Notes: generated by a model from the letters alone, not told the origin. Shown: positions 35,404 to 44,809, counted from the first letter of the stretch. The stretch is DNA of 64,000 nt from UBA7672 sp965229115 (GCA_965229115.1 CBDDIR010000003.1:4340001-4404000); one strand, 5' to 3'. Numbers and translations are program-made.

Positions 35404-36240
35404 TTAGGCCGGTTTACGGAAGCGCAGGGTGTGGCGGTCGCTCTCGCCTATCGCCTTGTATTTGGCCGCATCAAAGCCCGCCGGGGTCTCGCCACCGCGC
35501 GGGGCGGAGGTCGAGTTGGGCGGCAGGGTCCACACGCCAAACGGGTGGTCTTTCGTGTCCTTCGGGTTGGCGTTGATTTCCGATTTGGCTTCCAGGACCA
35601 GGCCGGCCTTTTTGGCGGCGGCCACGATGGTGGCTTCCGAGACATAGCCGTCGCTGGCCGAACGCGTGCCTTCGACCTTTTCGGCCCGCGGATCGGCGCG
35701 GTGTTCCTCGACGCCCAGCACGCCGCCCGGCTTCAGGGCAGCGGCGAAGTCGGTCATAGCCTTGTCGAGCATATTCGGCTGCCACATCCAGTTATGGATG
35801 TTGCGGAAGGTCACGACCATGTCGGCCGAACCTGCCGGGGCGAGCGGACCCGACGTGGCGTTGAACGGCACATAAGTCTGCGTGCCCCACTTCGCCTGAT
35901 CGGCCATGCCGGCGATCGCATTGCCCGTCGCGATGTATTTGCCGCCGCCCGACTTCAGATAGGGCGACAGGATCTCGGCGTAGTAGCCCGAGCCCGGCGA
36001 GATCTCGATCACGGTCATGTTCGGCTTGATGCCGAAGAAGGCCAGCGTCTCGCCCGGATGACGATGCGCATCACGAACCTTGTGCGCGTCAGCACGCGCC
36101 GTGTTCGCGACAGCGGTCTTGAGGCCGGCATCGGCTTGGGCCGTAGCGCCGGGCGTCTGTGCAATCGCAACCGCGCCGACAGCGGCGCTCGCGAGCAGGG
36201 CGGCGGAACAGATAGCGGCAAGCGCAGCGTTGCGTTTCAA
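35404..36240 (-). CDS. Exported class I SAM-dependent methyltransferase (COG4798-like)
   Basis: 278 residues from a TTG at 36240, six bases after a GGAGG; longer frames lack a Shine-Dalgarno. The signal peptide is KRNAALAAICSAALLASAAVGAVAIAQ. The Rossmann methyltransferase motif I reads MTVIEISPGSGYYAEIL; later blocks are NMLDKAMTDFAAALKPGGVLGVEEHRAD and GYVSEATIVAAAKKAGL. Predicted exported methyltransferases of this type are common in alphaproteobacteria, and their substrate is unknown. Confidence 0.8.
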   Translation of the reverse strand: MKRNAALAAICSAALLASAAVGAVAIAQTPGATAQADAGLKTAVANTARADAHKVRDAHRHPGETLAFFGIKPNMTVIEISPGSGYYAEILSPYLKSGGGKYIATGNAIAGMADQAKWGTQTYVPFNATSGPLAPAGSADMVVTFRNIHNWMWQPNMLDKAMTDFAAALKPGGVLGVEEHRADPRAEKVEGTRSASDGYVSEATIVAAAKKAGLVLEAKSEINANPKDTKDHPFGVWTLPPNSTSAPRGGETPAGFDAAKYKAIGESDRHTLRFRKPA

Positions 36241-36392
36241 GGATGTCCTCCATGGATGCGGCCCCCGTCCGGGGCGCGTATCTACGGAGCTATCAGCCCA
36301 GCAAGTCGCGACAAGCACACGCGCGGACACAAGAACGCCAGCGCGATGACAACGGCGTATGTAACGATGGTTTCGTTCAGCGGGAGATGCGA

Positions 36393-37679
36393 TCAGCCCG
36401 TGCTGCCGCTCGCACTTGCACTCTGCAACAGACGTGCATTCAGCTCTTCAAGCTTGTCGTTCAGCACAGCGCGTTTTTCGGCGCGGACCTGCCACGCGTT
36501 GAATGCGACGCCCGGATTTCCATGGATGCCGGTGATCGCTTCAAGCGCGCCACGCACGTCTCCAAGATCAAGCTGACGTCGCGCATTGCGGATAATGTCG
36601 CGTGTTGTTGCAACGGCCGGGCTGGGCTCGAAATCGACAACGCCGGTGAATGCCGCACGCATCCAGTTCCAGCCATCATCGCTCTCATCCATCGCGATCC
36701 GCTCGGCGCTCTCTGCAGATGACGCAAAGTCAGCTCGCAACTGCACAACCGTTGCTGCGCCCGTGCGCGCTGTCTCGACAAGATTTTGCAGATCCGTCTC
36801 GCCGGGCAGCAAGTCGGCAAGCGCCTGATGCTCACGCCCGAACGGTTTGTCGCTGCGAGCAGCGGCTTCCAGCTGCGAGAGCGCCCGTATCGCCTGCGAG
36901 CGCGCAGTCGCCGCCAGAACCGGCGGAGGCGCTTGTGCGACAACGTCGGTGCGTGGGGGAAGCGGCCGTCCGCCGCGCATGGACGAGACATCGGCCGCCA
37001 TGGTCTGCATGCCTGTCTCAAGCGCGGCTAACGCTGCCTCGCGTCGGTCGAAAGCGGCAACCAGCGTGTTGTTGGCGAGATCCAGCGCGGCCACCTGGTT
37101 CGACAGGTCCGAGATAGCGCGCTGGACTTCGCGCGTGGTTTCCGGCGCGGTCTTGTCGTCCTCGACAATGCCTTCAAGCCGGTTGATCCGTCCGAGGAGA
37201 ATACCAAGCGGTGATTTCGACGCCGTGGATTCCAGCGGGGTCGATCCATCGCCCGCGCCGCTGACTGCCGAGAGCTGGCTGGTCAGCGCTGTCAGATCGT
37301 TGCGCAGCAACGCCTCCGTCGCGTTCTGCTGATCCAGTCGCGAAGCCTGCGCATCGAGACGCGAACGCAGACCAACAACATCTGCCGCCGCAGTATCAGC
37401 GCGGGTGATGAGGTCCGCCTGCGCACGCGCCAGCTTGTCGATCTCTCGCGCGAGCGTGCCATTAGGCGCGCCGGAGTTGGCGTTGCTGACAATGATCGCC
37501 ACGACCGAGCCAAGCACGCACGCCAGCACGCTGGCGATCAGCAGCTGGTTCAGGGTGACAGAACGGCTGCGCATCGGGCGCGCGGCTCCGCGTTGCGGAC
37601 GCCGTGGTTCGGGGCCGCTTGCCGGTTCGAATTCGGCATCAATGGGTTCAGGCTCGTCCGGTGTCGGCCGCTTCTTCAT
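36393..37679 (-). CDS. Mic60/mitofilin-family inner-membrane protein
   Basis: 428 residues. An acidic/Pro-rich cytoplasmic N-terminus (TPDEPEPIDAEFEPASGPEP), one membrane helix (LLIASVLACVLGSVVAIIV), a long coiled coil (~75-215: LAREIDKLARAQADLITRADTAAADVVGLRSRLDAQ) and a C-terminal helical mitofilin-like domain (RDIIRNARRQLDLGDVRGALEAITGIHGNPGVAFNAW). Alphaproteobacterial Mic60 homologues shape intracytoplasmic membranes and sit beside hemD, as here (72 bp downstream of hemD). Confidence 0.85.
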   Translation of the reverse strand: MKKRPTPDEPEPIDAEFEPASGPEPRRPQRGAARPMRSRSVTLNQLLIASVLACVLGSVVAIIVSNANSGAPNGTLAREIDKLARAQADLITRADTAAADVVGLRSRLDAQASRLDQQNATEALLRNDLTALTSQLSAVSGAGDGSTPLESTASKSPLGILLGRINRLEGIVEDDKTAPETTREVQRAISDLSNQVAALDLANNTLVAAFDRREAALAALETGMQTMAADVSSMRGGRPLPPRTDVVAQAPPPVLAATARSQAIRALSQLEAAARSDKPFGREHQALADLLPGETDLQNLVETARTGAATVVQLRADFASSAESAERIAMDESDDGWNWMRAAFTGVVDFEPSPAVATTRDIIRNARRQLDLGDVRGALEAITGIHGNPGVAFNAWQVRAEKRAVLNDKLEELNARLLQSASASGSTG

Positions 37680-37751
37680 CGACCACCGCCCTCATGGCGT
37701 TCGCATGCCCGCTTCCCCGTTGCACAGCATAGGCGAGCGTCGGGGTTATTC

Positions 37752-38450
37752 TCAACTGGAAACGAGACGGGCGAGGGCGGAAAGAAGAGATTGTTCGTCA
37801 GGTCGGGATGCGATTTCCGTGCGTCCTGCAACGGCTGCGAGCGGCGCGACCGCCGCGGCGGAGATAGCTGCGACATTCAGCGCAGCCTGCGAGCCGTTCG
37901 CGAAGCCTGCAAGAATGGCGGCCCCGCGAGGCGAATGGATCAGCACAGCGTCGAATTCCGGCTTGCCGGAAAGGTGCGCGCGCAGAATCGGGCCGGGCGA
38001 TGACACTGCAACAGCGCGGAAGATTGCGACAAACTCTGCAGCATAGCCGGCGGCGCGCAATCGCCCAGTCAAGTCGCCGCGCGCCTCCTCATTTCCGGTG
38101 TGAAGTATGCGGCTCGATCCGGGCAGCCGGTCTTCGATCAGTGCGCCCAGCGCTTCGACATCGCCATCGGCTGACGCGACATTGCCGAAGCCGACATACA
38201 GCGCTTCATCGGCCGTGCGTGCGCCGACGCAGAAGACGGGAATGTCACGCCGCAATGACAGCTTCGAAAACTCGCGCACGCCATTGGCGCTGGTGAAGGC
38301 GAGGGCATCGAAGTCAGGAAGTTCGACGGGAATGGGCTCGATCGCGAATACGGGCTCGACGATTGCCGCATAGCCGGCAGCTCTCAGTCGTTCGGCAGTC
38401 TGCGATGCGCCCGGCTCGCTGCGGGTTACGAGAATGCGTGGGCCGCTCAA
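37752..38450 (-). CDS. hemD: Uroporphyrinogen-III synthase
   Basis: 232 residues: ILVTRSEPGASQTAERLRAAGY, DALAFTSANGVREFS, VFCVGARTADEA, and the second-domain repeat RILHTGNEEARGDLTGRLRAAGY with VLIHSPRGAAILAGF. The two-domain layout of HemD is clear even though the family is poorly conserved. It closes hydroxymethylbilane to uroporphyrinogen III. It overlaps the hemC stop by 4 bp. Confidence 0.92.
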   Translation of the reverse strand: MSGPRILVTRSEPGASQTAERLRAAGYAAIVEPVFAIEPIPVELPDFDALAFTSANGVREFSKLSLRRDIPVFCVGARTADEALYVGFGNVASADGDVEALGALIEDRLPGSSRILHTGNEEARGDLTGRLRAAGYAAEFVAIFRAVAVSSPGPILRAHLSGKPEFDAVLIHSPRGAAILAGFANGSQAALNVAAISAAAVAPLAAVAGRTEIASRPDEQSLLSALARLVSS

Positions 38451-39409
38451 ACCTCGTCCTCAGGCCCGTAGGCCGGAGCTTCGCCAAGGTCATACGCACG
38501 CTCTGCGGCAACATCTTCGGCGAGGGCGTTGCCCAGCACTTCAGCATCGAACTCGGTCGGCTGTCCCTCGATCACGCCCTCGGCGCGCCAGCGCTGGTCG
38601 CCTTCGTCGGAGAGAACTTCACCAGCCATTTCCGCGCCGGTTTCCGTCAGCTGGAAATGCGCAGCGATCGGCGTGCGGCACGAGCCATCGAGACGGCGCA
38701 GGAAGGCGCGCTCGGCGACTGCAGCCAAGCGCGCATCCATGTCGTCGGTCTTTGCCACAGCATCCTTCAGCCATTGCGGTGCATCGACATGCAGCGTCAC
38801 GCCGATAATGCCTTGGCCGCCTGCTGGCAGCATCTCGTCGATCGACAGAATGCCCGCAGCCTTGTCGATCATGCCAAGACGGCGCAGTCCGGCAGCGGCG
38901 AGGATCGTTGCTTGCGCTTCGCCCTCGGCCAGCTTGCGCAGACGCGTCTGGACGTTTCCGCGGAAGGTCACGACCTTCAGGTCAGGGCGCGAGGCCAGCA
39001 ATTGCGTCCTGCGGCGCAGGCTCGACGTGCCGACGACCGCGCCTTGCGGCAGGTCCGCAATCGTGGCGGACGGTCCGATCAGGCAGTCGCGAGCATCTTC
39101 GCGCGGAAGATAGGCGGCCAGCACCAGATGCTCGGCCAGCGTAACGGTCACGTCCTTCAACGAGTGAACCGCCACATCGATCTCGCCCAGCTCCTGCGCG
39201 CGGTCGAGCTCTTTGGTGAACAGGCCCTTGCCGCCGGCATCCTGCAGCGGCTTGTCGAGGATCTTGTCACCCGTGGTCGTGAACGGATGGATCGAGGTCG
39301 CAATGGCTCCACCGGCCGCTTTCGTGATGCGGTCGGCGAAATAATGAGCCTGCGCGAGGGCGAGGGGAGAGCCGCGCGTGCCAATTCGGACTGTTTTCGC
39401 TTCTGACAT
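38447..39409 (-). CDS. hemC: Porphobilinogen deaminase (hydroxymethylbilane synthase)
   Basis: 320 residues from ATG 39409 (MSEAKTVRIGTRGSPLALAQA). Catalytic AVHSLKDV, GTSSLRRRTQLLASRPDLKVVTFRGNVQTRL and the dipyrromethane-cofactor cysteine in RLDGSCRTPIAAH. It polymerises four porphobilinogens to hydroxymethylbilane, handed to HemD. It is divergent from tsaD with a 47-bp shared promoter gap. Confidence 0.97.
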   Translation of the reverse strand: MSEAKTVRIGTRGSPLALAQAHYFADRITKAAGGAIATSIHPFTTTGDKILDKPLQDAGGKGLFTKELDRAQELGEIDVAVHSLKDVTVTLAEHLVLAAYLPREDARDCLIGPSATIADLPQGAVVGTSSLRRRTQLLASRPDLKVVTFRGNVQTRLRKLAEGEAQATILAAAGLRRLGMIDKAAGILSIDEMLPAGGQGIIGVTLHVDAPQWLKDAVAKTDDMDARLAAVAERAFLRRLDGSCRTPIAAHFQLTETGAEMAGEVLSDEGDQRWRAEGVIEGQPTEFDAEVLGNALAEDVAAERAYDLGEAPAYGPEDEV

Positions 39410-39456
39410 GCGTCTCTTTGCGTAACCTTGGTTCGCGGCGTACAAGCGCCGCCGCA

Positions 39457-40545
39457 ATGATGCAAGGCACAGTCACCGTCCTGGGGATCGAGACCAGCTG
39501 CGATGAAACCGCGGCTGCGGTCGTGCGCCTGACCGATGGCAAGGCCGAAGTGCTGTCCGAGCGGGTCGCCAGCCAGACTGAGGAACACGCGCTTTATGGC
39601 GGCGTGGTGCCCGAGATCGCCGCCCGCGCGCATGTCGAGCGGCTGGATTCGCTTGTGAAGATGGCCATGGACGAGGCCGGCGTCGGTTGGGAGGGGCTGT
39701 CGGGCATCGCCGCCACGGCCGGCCCCGGCCTGATCGGCGGGGTGATGACGGGCCTGTCGACGGCCAAGGCGATCTCGCTGGCTCGCGGCCTGCCACTGAT
39801 CGCTGTGAACCACCTCGAAGGCCACGCCCTCAGCCCGCGCCTGGCGGACGATGTGCCGTTCCCCTATTTGCTGCTGCTCGTCTCAGGCGGCCACTGCCAG
39901 TTCGTCTATGTCGAGGGCATCGGGAAATACCGCCGCCTCGGCTCGACGATCGATGACGCAGCCGGGGAGGCGTTCGACAAGACCGCCAAACTCCTCGGCC
40001 TGTCGGGCGCAGGCGGACCCGCCGTCGAACGCGAAGCTCTGTTGGGCGACGCCTCGGCCGTCGATCTGCCGCGCCCGCTGCTGGATCGCCCCGGTCTCGA
40101 CATGAGCTTCTCCGGCCTCAAGACCGCTGTCCGGCGCGCCGCCGAAGAAGAACCGCTGACATCGAAACGCCGCGCCGATATCTGCGCCAGCTTCCAGGCG
40201 GCCGTCGCCGACATTTTGTCGAAGCGCTCGGCCCGCGCCATGGGCATGGTAGCCGACTATACCGACCGCCGGACGTTCGTGGTCGCGGGTGGTGTCGCCG
40301 CCAACAAGATGCTTCGGGCGCGCCTCGAGGCCGAGTGCCACCGCGCGGGATTCCGCTTCTTCGCCCCGCCGCTGCGCTGGTGCACCGACAACGGCGCCAT
40401 GATCGCACTGGCCGGGGCAGAGCGTCTGGCTCGCGGCCACACCGACCCGCTCGATACGCCCGCGCGCGCCCGCTGGCCGCTGGATGAGGCCTCCGCATCC
40501 GCCACGCCCGTTTATGGTGCTGGCAAGAAGGGCGCGAAGGCTTAA
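39457..40545 (+). CDS. tsaD: tRNA N6-threonylcarbamoyladenosine synthase subunit TsaD
   Basis: About 362 residues from ATGATG at 39457/39460. TsaD/Kae1 marks are VLGIETSCDETAAAVV, the metal site HLEGHALSPR, LLLLVSGGHCQFVYVEG, GEAFDKTAKLLGL, MSFSGLKTAV, VVAGGVAANKMLR and CTDNGAMIALAG. It transfers threonylcarbamoyl to A37 of ANN-reading tRNAs. hemC/tsaD divergence is common in alphaproteobacteria. Confidence 0.97.
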   Translation: MMQGTVTVLGIETSCDETAAAVVRLTDGKAEVLSERVASQTEEHALYGGVVPEIAARAHVERLDSLVKMAMDEAGVGWEGLSGIAATAGPGLIGGVMTGLSTAKAISLARGLPLIAVNHLEGHALSPRLADDVPFPYLLLLVSGGHCQFVYVEGIGKYRRLGSTIDDAAGEAFDKTAKLLGLSGAGGPAVEREALLGDASAVDLPRPLLDRPGLDMSFSGLKTAVRRAAEEEPLTSKRRADICASFQAAVADILSKRSARAMGMVADYTDRRTFVVAGGVAANKMLRARLEAECHRAGFRFFAPPLRWCTDNGAMIALAGAERLARGHTDPLDTPARARWPLDEASASATPVYGAGKKGAKA

Positions 40546-40555
40546 GTTAGAAGCC

Positions 40556-41794
40556 ATGACCGATACGGTGGACGTCCTCATAATTGGCGGGGGAGCGGCT
40601 GGTATTGGCGCAGGCCTCCGGCTTGCGTCGGCGGGTGTCGATTGCCTTATCGTCGAAGCGCGGCCACGGCTTGGCGGACGTGGCTGGACGATCGAAGATA
40701 ATCATTCGCTCGACATGGGCTGCGGCTGGCTACACTCGGCCGACGAAAACCCCTGGACGGATATCGCTGCAGCCCAGGGCCGCACCATCGACCGCACGCC
40801 GCCGCCGTGGACACGTCCGTCCACAACCATCGATATGCCGCTGGAAGAGCAGGCCGACTTCGGCCGCGAGATGGGCGACTTCTACGATCGCCTGCACGCC
40901 GCGAAAGATGAGCCTGATCGCCCCGCTTCATCGCTGCTCGTTCCCGGCAGCCGTTGGAACACGCTGATCAACGCCATCAGCACTTACATCAACGGCACAG
41001 AGCTGGATCGTGTCTCGATGCATGACTTTGCGCTGTATCACGACACGGAAGTGAACTGGCGTATCAAGGAGGGCTATGGCGCGATGATCGCTTCCGCGGG
41101 CTCAAACCTGCGCACGCTGCTCGATTGCCCCGTCAGCCTAATCGACCATTCCGGCCAGCACATCACGGTCCACACATCTCGCGGCGTTCTCACTGCGCGC
41201 GCGGTCATCGTGACGGTCTCCAGCGCACTGCTTGCCGAAGAGCATATCCGCTTCACGCCGGCTCTGCCGGACAAGGTCGCAGCCGCCGCCGGTCTGCCGC
41301 TCGGCCTCGCCAACAAGCTGTTCTTCTCACTGGAAGGCTGGGAAGAGTTCGAAGCCGACAGCCGCGTCTTCGGTCATGCGCGTGAAGTCGGCACCGCCGC
41401 CTATCACATTCGCCCATTCGGTCGCCCGCTGATCGAGGCCTATTTCGGCGGCGGTCTTGCGGATGATCTGGAGCGGGAGGGCGGCCGCGCGTTCGTCGAC
41501 TTCGCCGAATACGAGCTCAATGGTTTGCTTGGCTCCAGCTTCTCATCTCGCTTGAGGCCGGTCCGTCTGTCGCAATGGCGGAAGGACGAGTTTGCGCTCG
41601 GCTCCTATTCCTACGCCATGCCCGGTCACCACGGCGACCGCGCCATTCTCGGCGCTCCTGTCGACAACCGCTTGTTTTTTGCGGGCGAAGCCTGCTCAGA
41701 GGTCAGCTTCTCGACTGCTCACGGCGCTTACCAGACCGGCGTCGACGCGGCTGAACAGGCGCTGGTTGCGCTCGGTCATCAGGGCAGGGGTTGA
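40556..41794 (+). CDS. Flavin-containing amine oxidase
   Basis: 412 residues from ATG 40556, 10 bp after tsaD. FAD-binding VLIIGGGAAGIGAGLRLASAGVDCLIVEARPRLGGRGWT, the LDMGCGWLHS substrate block and the C-terminal NRLFFAGEACSEVSFSTAHGAYQTGVDAAEQAL of the monoamine oxidase/phytoene-dehydrogenase family. It is probably cytoplasmic. The amine substrate is unknown. Its last 16 bp overlap the convergent gene. Confidence 0.88.
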   Translation: MTDTVDVLIIGGGAAGIGAGLRLASAGVDCLIVEARPRLGGRGWTIEDNHSLDMGCGWLHSADENPWTDIAAAQGRTIDRTPPPWTRPSTTIDMPLEEQADFGREMGDFYDRLHAAKDEPDRPASSLLVPGSRWNTLINAISTYINGTELDRVSMHDFALYHDTEVNWRIKEGYGAMIASAGSNLRTLLDCPVSLIDHSGQHITVHTSRGVLTARAVIVTVSSALLAEEHIRFTPALPDKVAAAAGLPLGLANKLFFSLEGWEEFEADSRVFGHAREVGTAAYHIRPFGRPLIEAYFGGGLADDLEREGGRAFVDFAEYELNGLLGSSFSSRLRPVRLSQWRKDEFALGSYSYAMPGHHGDRAILGAPVDNRLFFAGEACSEVSFSTAHGAYQTGVDAAEQALVALGHQGRG

Positions 41795-42492
41795 GCCTCG
41801 ACGGGCGTTACCGGCTGAACCAACGGCGCGTCATCCGGCGTGCGTTGATCGGCGGGTAAGCGCGGCGGCATCGGCTTGGGCACATAAGCCGGCGGCTCTT
41901 TGCCATCCACCGCCAGCACTTTCCGCACCGAGTACGCCCCGCCGAGCTGTCCCTCGGAATATCCCAGCGCATCATCAAGTGGGTACTCCTGTCCCAGCAG
42001 CAGCTTGATCCGCTCGCTCACCCCTTCGCCATGGCAGGCCATGCAGGCCTCGCCCATCACGGTCGGGCGCATCCAGCGGAAAACCTTCTCGTTGCCCTCC
42101 TGAACGATCTCGGCCACCTCGAACGCCTCGGGATCCTGCCCGCCATCGGCCAGCAGATTGAACAGCTCCATCTGCCGCGTCTCCCACGCATCTGGAGCAT
42201 TGGCCGGGTTGCGCACGGTGATCGCGGTCCGGCTGAAGTCGAATTTCCCGGCGTTGCTGATTTCCAGACCCCAGCCCGGCACATTGTCGGCATAGGCCAG
42301 ATAAACCGCCACTGGATCCTCGCCGCGCTCGAGCCGGTCGGTGATCTCGCGCTTCATGCGAATGTCGAATGTGACAGCAGCTTTGCGTGCGGCCTGGATA
42401 TCAGCCTCCGAAGGCTGCTCCGGACGCGGTTCGCAGGCCGCTACGCCAAGCGCGAACACGATCCAACTCAGCCGACTGTGGCGCCCCGACAT
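41779..42492 (-). CDS. DUF3365 (Tll0287-like) haem-binding lipoprotein
   Basis: 237 residues from ATG 42492. A signal ends with a lipoprotein-like ALGVAAC. A Tll0287-like domain carries one c-type haem motif CMACHG (MGEACMACHGEGVSERIK) and GYSEGQLGGAYSVRK. The C-terminus is Pro-rich (YVPKPMPPRLPADQRTP). These periplasmic haem proteins are presumed electron carriers or redox sensors. Confidence 0.8.
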   Translation of the reverse strand: MSGRHSRLSWIVFALGVAACEPRPEQPSEADIQAARKAAVTFDIRMKREITDRLERGEDPVAVYLAYADNVPGWGLEISNAGKFDFSRTAITVRNPANAPDAWETRQMELFNLLADGGQDPEAFEVAEIVQEGNEKVFRWMRPTVMGEACMACHGEGVSERIKLLLGQEYPLDDALGYSEGQLGGAYSVRKVLAVDGKEPPAYVPKPMPPRLPADQRTPDDAPLVQPVTPVEAQPLP

Positions 42493-42612
42493 CGGCCCTC
42501 CTGAAATCACAACAAAAACTACGCCGACATGCTAACCAAAAGGAACCCCGAACCCTTCTCTCCGTTTCTGACGCGATTGAACCGGCACATGAAAGCGGTG
42601 AGGGAGCCAGTC

Positions 42613-42978
42613 GTGACGTTCTCGAAGTCGCAAAAAGCATGGGGCGCCGTCATTACAGCCGCCATTCTCGCGACTGGCGGAATGGCGATGGGCACGCCCG
42701 ACGGCCCGGTTCGGATGTCGGGCCTGAAAGTATCGGACCTTTCCGGCTATGAAGTTCTCGACATGACGGGCGCGCGCGTTGGTCAGATCAGCCGCATAGA
42801 AACCGACGGAGCTGGGCATACCCGCTGGCTGAATATCGGCCTCGATGCGGGCGGAGAAGCGCGTGTCGCGTCCTTTCGCGCCGATCTCGACGCTCACCAG
42901 AAGCTGGTCAGCCTGCGCCTGTCCGAAGACCTGCTGATCGCCATGGCGGACGCCCCGGCAATCGCTACGGTCAGCTGA
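42613..42978 (+). CDS. Exported PRC-barrel-like protein
   Basis: About 121 residues from a GTG at 42613 that has GAGGGAG upstream; the frame also contains ATGs at 42529 and 42589 without Shine-Dalgarno. A signal-like segment (SKSQKAWGAVITAAILATGGMAMG) precedes a PRC-barrel-type domain (GYEVLDMTGARVGQISRIETDGAGHTRWLNIGL). The C-terminal end overlaps the convergent inhibitor gene by 8 bp. Function unknown. Confidence 0.65.
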   Translation: MTFSKSQKAWGAVITAAILATGGMAMGTPDGPVRMSGLKVSDLSGYEVLDMTGARVGQISRIETDGAGHTRWLNIGLDAGGEARVASFRADLDAHQKLVSLRLSEDLLIAMADAPAIATVS

Positions 42979-43699
42979 CTTTCAGTTTGAATTTGAATGT
43001 CTTTGAATCCGGCTCCGCCGTGGTTTCCCACGGGCGGCGCTGAGCCAGCGTGATCTCGCCTTCGCCAGCGGCCACGGCTTCCACGATGACGACTTCCCAA
43101 TGGCTGCCACCGGCAAAGCCCGGCGTGAACTGAGACGTCGAAGTCGCGCCTCCCGGGCCGTCGCTCGCCTTGATGAAGGCAGGCGGCGAGGCCGCGCCCC
43201 AGACGTAGCCAGCGGTCGGAATGCCAACCAGCGCCACTGAGATCTTCTCGCCCACCTTCATCTCGACGCTCGCGCCAGCATCCTTTTCCTCAAGCGCGCG
43301 CACGACGCCCTCGACCTTCGGGGCAGGTAGTTCGCGCGTCTTGATCATGCATGTCTTCGTGGTTGCGCCCGCGACCCAGGTCACCGAAGACCCGTCCGAC
43401 TTCAGCGTGGTTGTCGCGTTCTTGTATTCAATGCCGTTCTGGGCGTCCGGGTTCATCGGCAGCGTTTCTGCCGCGCCGCCATCGAGACGCGCCACGGCGC
43501 CGCCATTGCCGCCGAAGACCACGTCCACCATGCCGCCGCCTTCGCATTCGTAGTTCACGGCGTAGGCAAATGCATCGTCGGCGGGTTTGTCCGCTACCGG
43601 CTGCGGCGTCGGCTCGACCGGGGCCGGCGGCGCAGGTTGCGAGCAGGCAGCAGCGATAAGGCCGAGTCCGGCGCAGGCGGCGATCGCCCTGATATTCAT
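42971..43699 (-). CDS. Lipoprotein fusing a MliC lysozyme inhibitor to a chagasin cysteine-protease inhibitor
   Basis: 242 residues from ATG 43699; lipobox IAAAC puts the lipidated cysteine at 19. Residues ~43-120 match MliC/PliC (FAYAVNYECEGGGMVDVVF, RLDG, TCMIK). Residues ~145-242 match chagasin (inhibitor family I42), with all three binding loops: IPTAGYVW (160-167, usually NPTTGY), GFAGG (194-198, GxGG) and RRPWE (221-225). It should protect the envelope against both host lysozyme and papain-like proteases, an unusual pairing in one chain. Confidence 0.82.
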   Translation of the reverse strand: MNIRAIAACAGLGLIAAACSQPAPPAPVEPTPQPVADKPADDAFAYAVNYECEGGGMVDVVFGGNGGAVARLDGGAAETLPMNPDAQNGIEYKNATTTLKSDGSSVTWVAGATTKTCMIKTRELPAPKVEGVVRALEEKDAGASVEMKVGEKISVALVGIPTAGYVWGAASPPAFIKASDGPGGATSTSQFTPGFAGGSHWEVVIVEAVAAGEGEITLAQRRPWETTAEPDSKTFKFKLKVS

Positions 43700-43842
43700 G
43701 ATGGTCCCCGATAAAAACGTCCCGTGGCTCACTTCTCCGCCCGGCGCCGGTCGCTTGCAAGAGTGAAACGCCAGTAAAATCGGGGTTTTTGCCAGTTGCC
43801 TCCGAATCCCTCCATACCGCGCCTTCGCGACGACTGCCGGGG

Positions 43843-44268
43843 ATGGACGATATGGACATGCTTTCCATTATGCACGCTGTGGCGGCGATGTGCGCCGGCG
43901 GCGCTGCTGCGTCCGGCTGGACCGCGGCTGTCATCGTGGCGAATTCGGCCTTCGACGGCCTCGACCACGGCCGCGCGGACCGGATGCTGCGCAAAGTGCT
44001 GTCTGCGACCGCAGGCTTCCAAGCGGCGCTCCTCGGCATCGCCACGGGCGCAGCCTTGCTCTCCAATGCACGCGCCGCAGCGATCGTGGCGGGCGTATCC
44101 GCGCTCGGCTTCCTGTCGAACGTGTGGACCCTCGCCCCACGGCGCGACAGGGCGCCCGAGGGTCTCAAGAAGAAAAACTCTACCGCGCGTGTCGTCGCTG
44201 TCGCTCTGACACTCATGATGACGTTGGTCGCGTTCGCTGCCGCTATCATGGCAGCCATCGGCGTCTGA
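43843..44268 (+). CDS. Hypothetical inner-membrane protein
   Basis: About 141 residues from ATG 43843 (GGGG six bases upstream); ATG 43852 is an alternative. Four hydrophobic segments: LSIMHAVAAMCAGGAAASGW, ATAGFQAALLGIATGAALL, AAAIVAGVSALGFLSNVW and VVAVALTLMMTLVAFAAAIMAAIGV. A basic loop (APRRDRAPEGLKKKN) lies before the last. No family recognised. Confidence 0.6.
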   Translation: MDDMDMLSIMHAVAAMCAGGAAASGWTAAVIVANSAFDGLDHGRADRMLRKVLSATAGFQAALLGIATGAALLSNARAAAIVAGVSALGFLSNVWTLAPRRDRAPEGLKKKNSTARVVAVALTLMMTLVAFAAAIMAAIGV

Positions 44269-44305
44269 CTAGGCGCACATCCGCGTACGCCCAGCTGTCA
44301 GGCGT

Positions 44306-44614
44306 CTAGGCGGCGAAGCAGGCCATCGTTGCCTGGCTGAACGCACCGGAGATTTTGTCGTTCGAGCCGATATTGCTGGGCATCATGTTCGACGACTTCT
44401 TGTTGTCGTACATGGCCTGCGCAACCTGGCCGAACTCTTCGGGCGACAGCGCCTTTTCGAGGTTGTCAGCGAAGCAGGCGCAGCCCTTGGCCGAGCCCAT
44501 CTTCGAACTGCAAGCTTCCGCCATCTGGGGTTTGCCAGCCGCAGCCGCACTGCAGGCGCCGGCGACCCCAATTGTCAGAAGCAGGGACGCTACAAGTGAA
44601 ACCGGACGTTTCAT
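44306..44614 (-). CDS. Small secreted Cys-containing protein
   Basis: 102 residues. A signal peptide (LVASLLLTIGVAGACSAAAA, cleavage near 26) precedes a mature part with four cysteines (EACSSKMG, GCACFADN, TMACFAA). It is probably periplasmic with disulfides. The spacing of Cys and the helical EKALSPEEFGQVAQAMYDN resemble small cytochrome-like or metal-binding proteins, but no CxxCH is present. Confidence 0.65.
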   Translation of the reverse strand: MKRPVSLVASLLLTIGVAGACSAAAAGKPQMAEACSSKMGSAKGCACFADNLEKALSPEEFGQVAQAMYDNKKSSNMMPSNIGSNDKISGAFSQATMACFAA

Positions 44615-44809
44615 CTAAACTCCCCATAGTTTTCGCGGTGTCATTGCCCGCAATTCAAAATGACGCGCCTCCATCTGCTTGTTGTCAAACGAAGTTTGAA
44701 ATTATTCGCCTCTGACCAATTGGCCCCTGCGGCATGACGTTTGGGGAGGCACGGCGCTTTCGCAACATGGAGCAAAGCGTGTATCCCGATGCAAAGGACG
44801 GAGCCTGCA

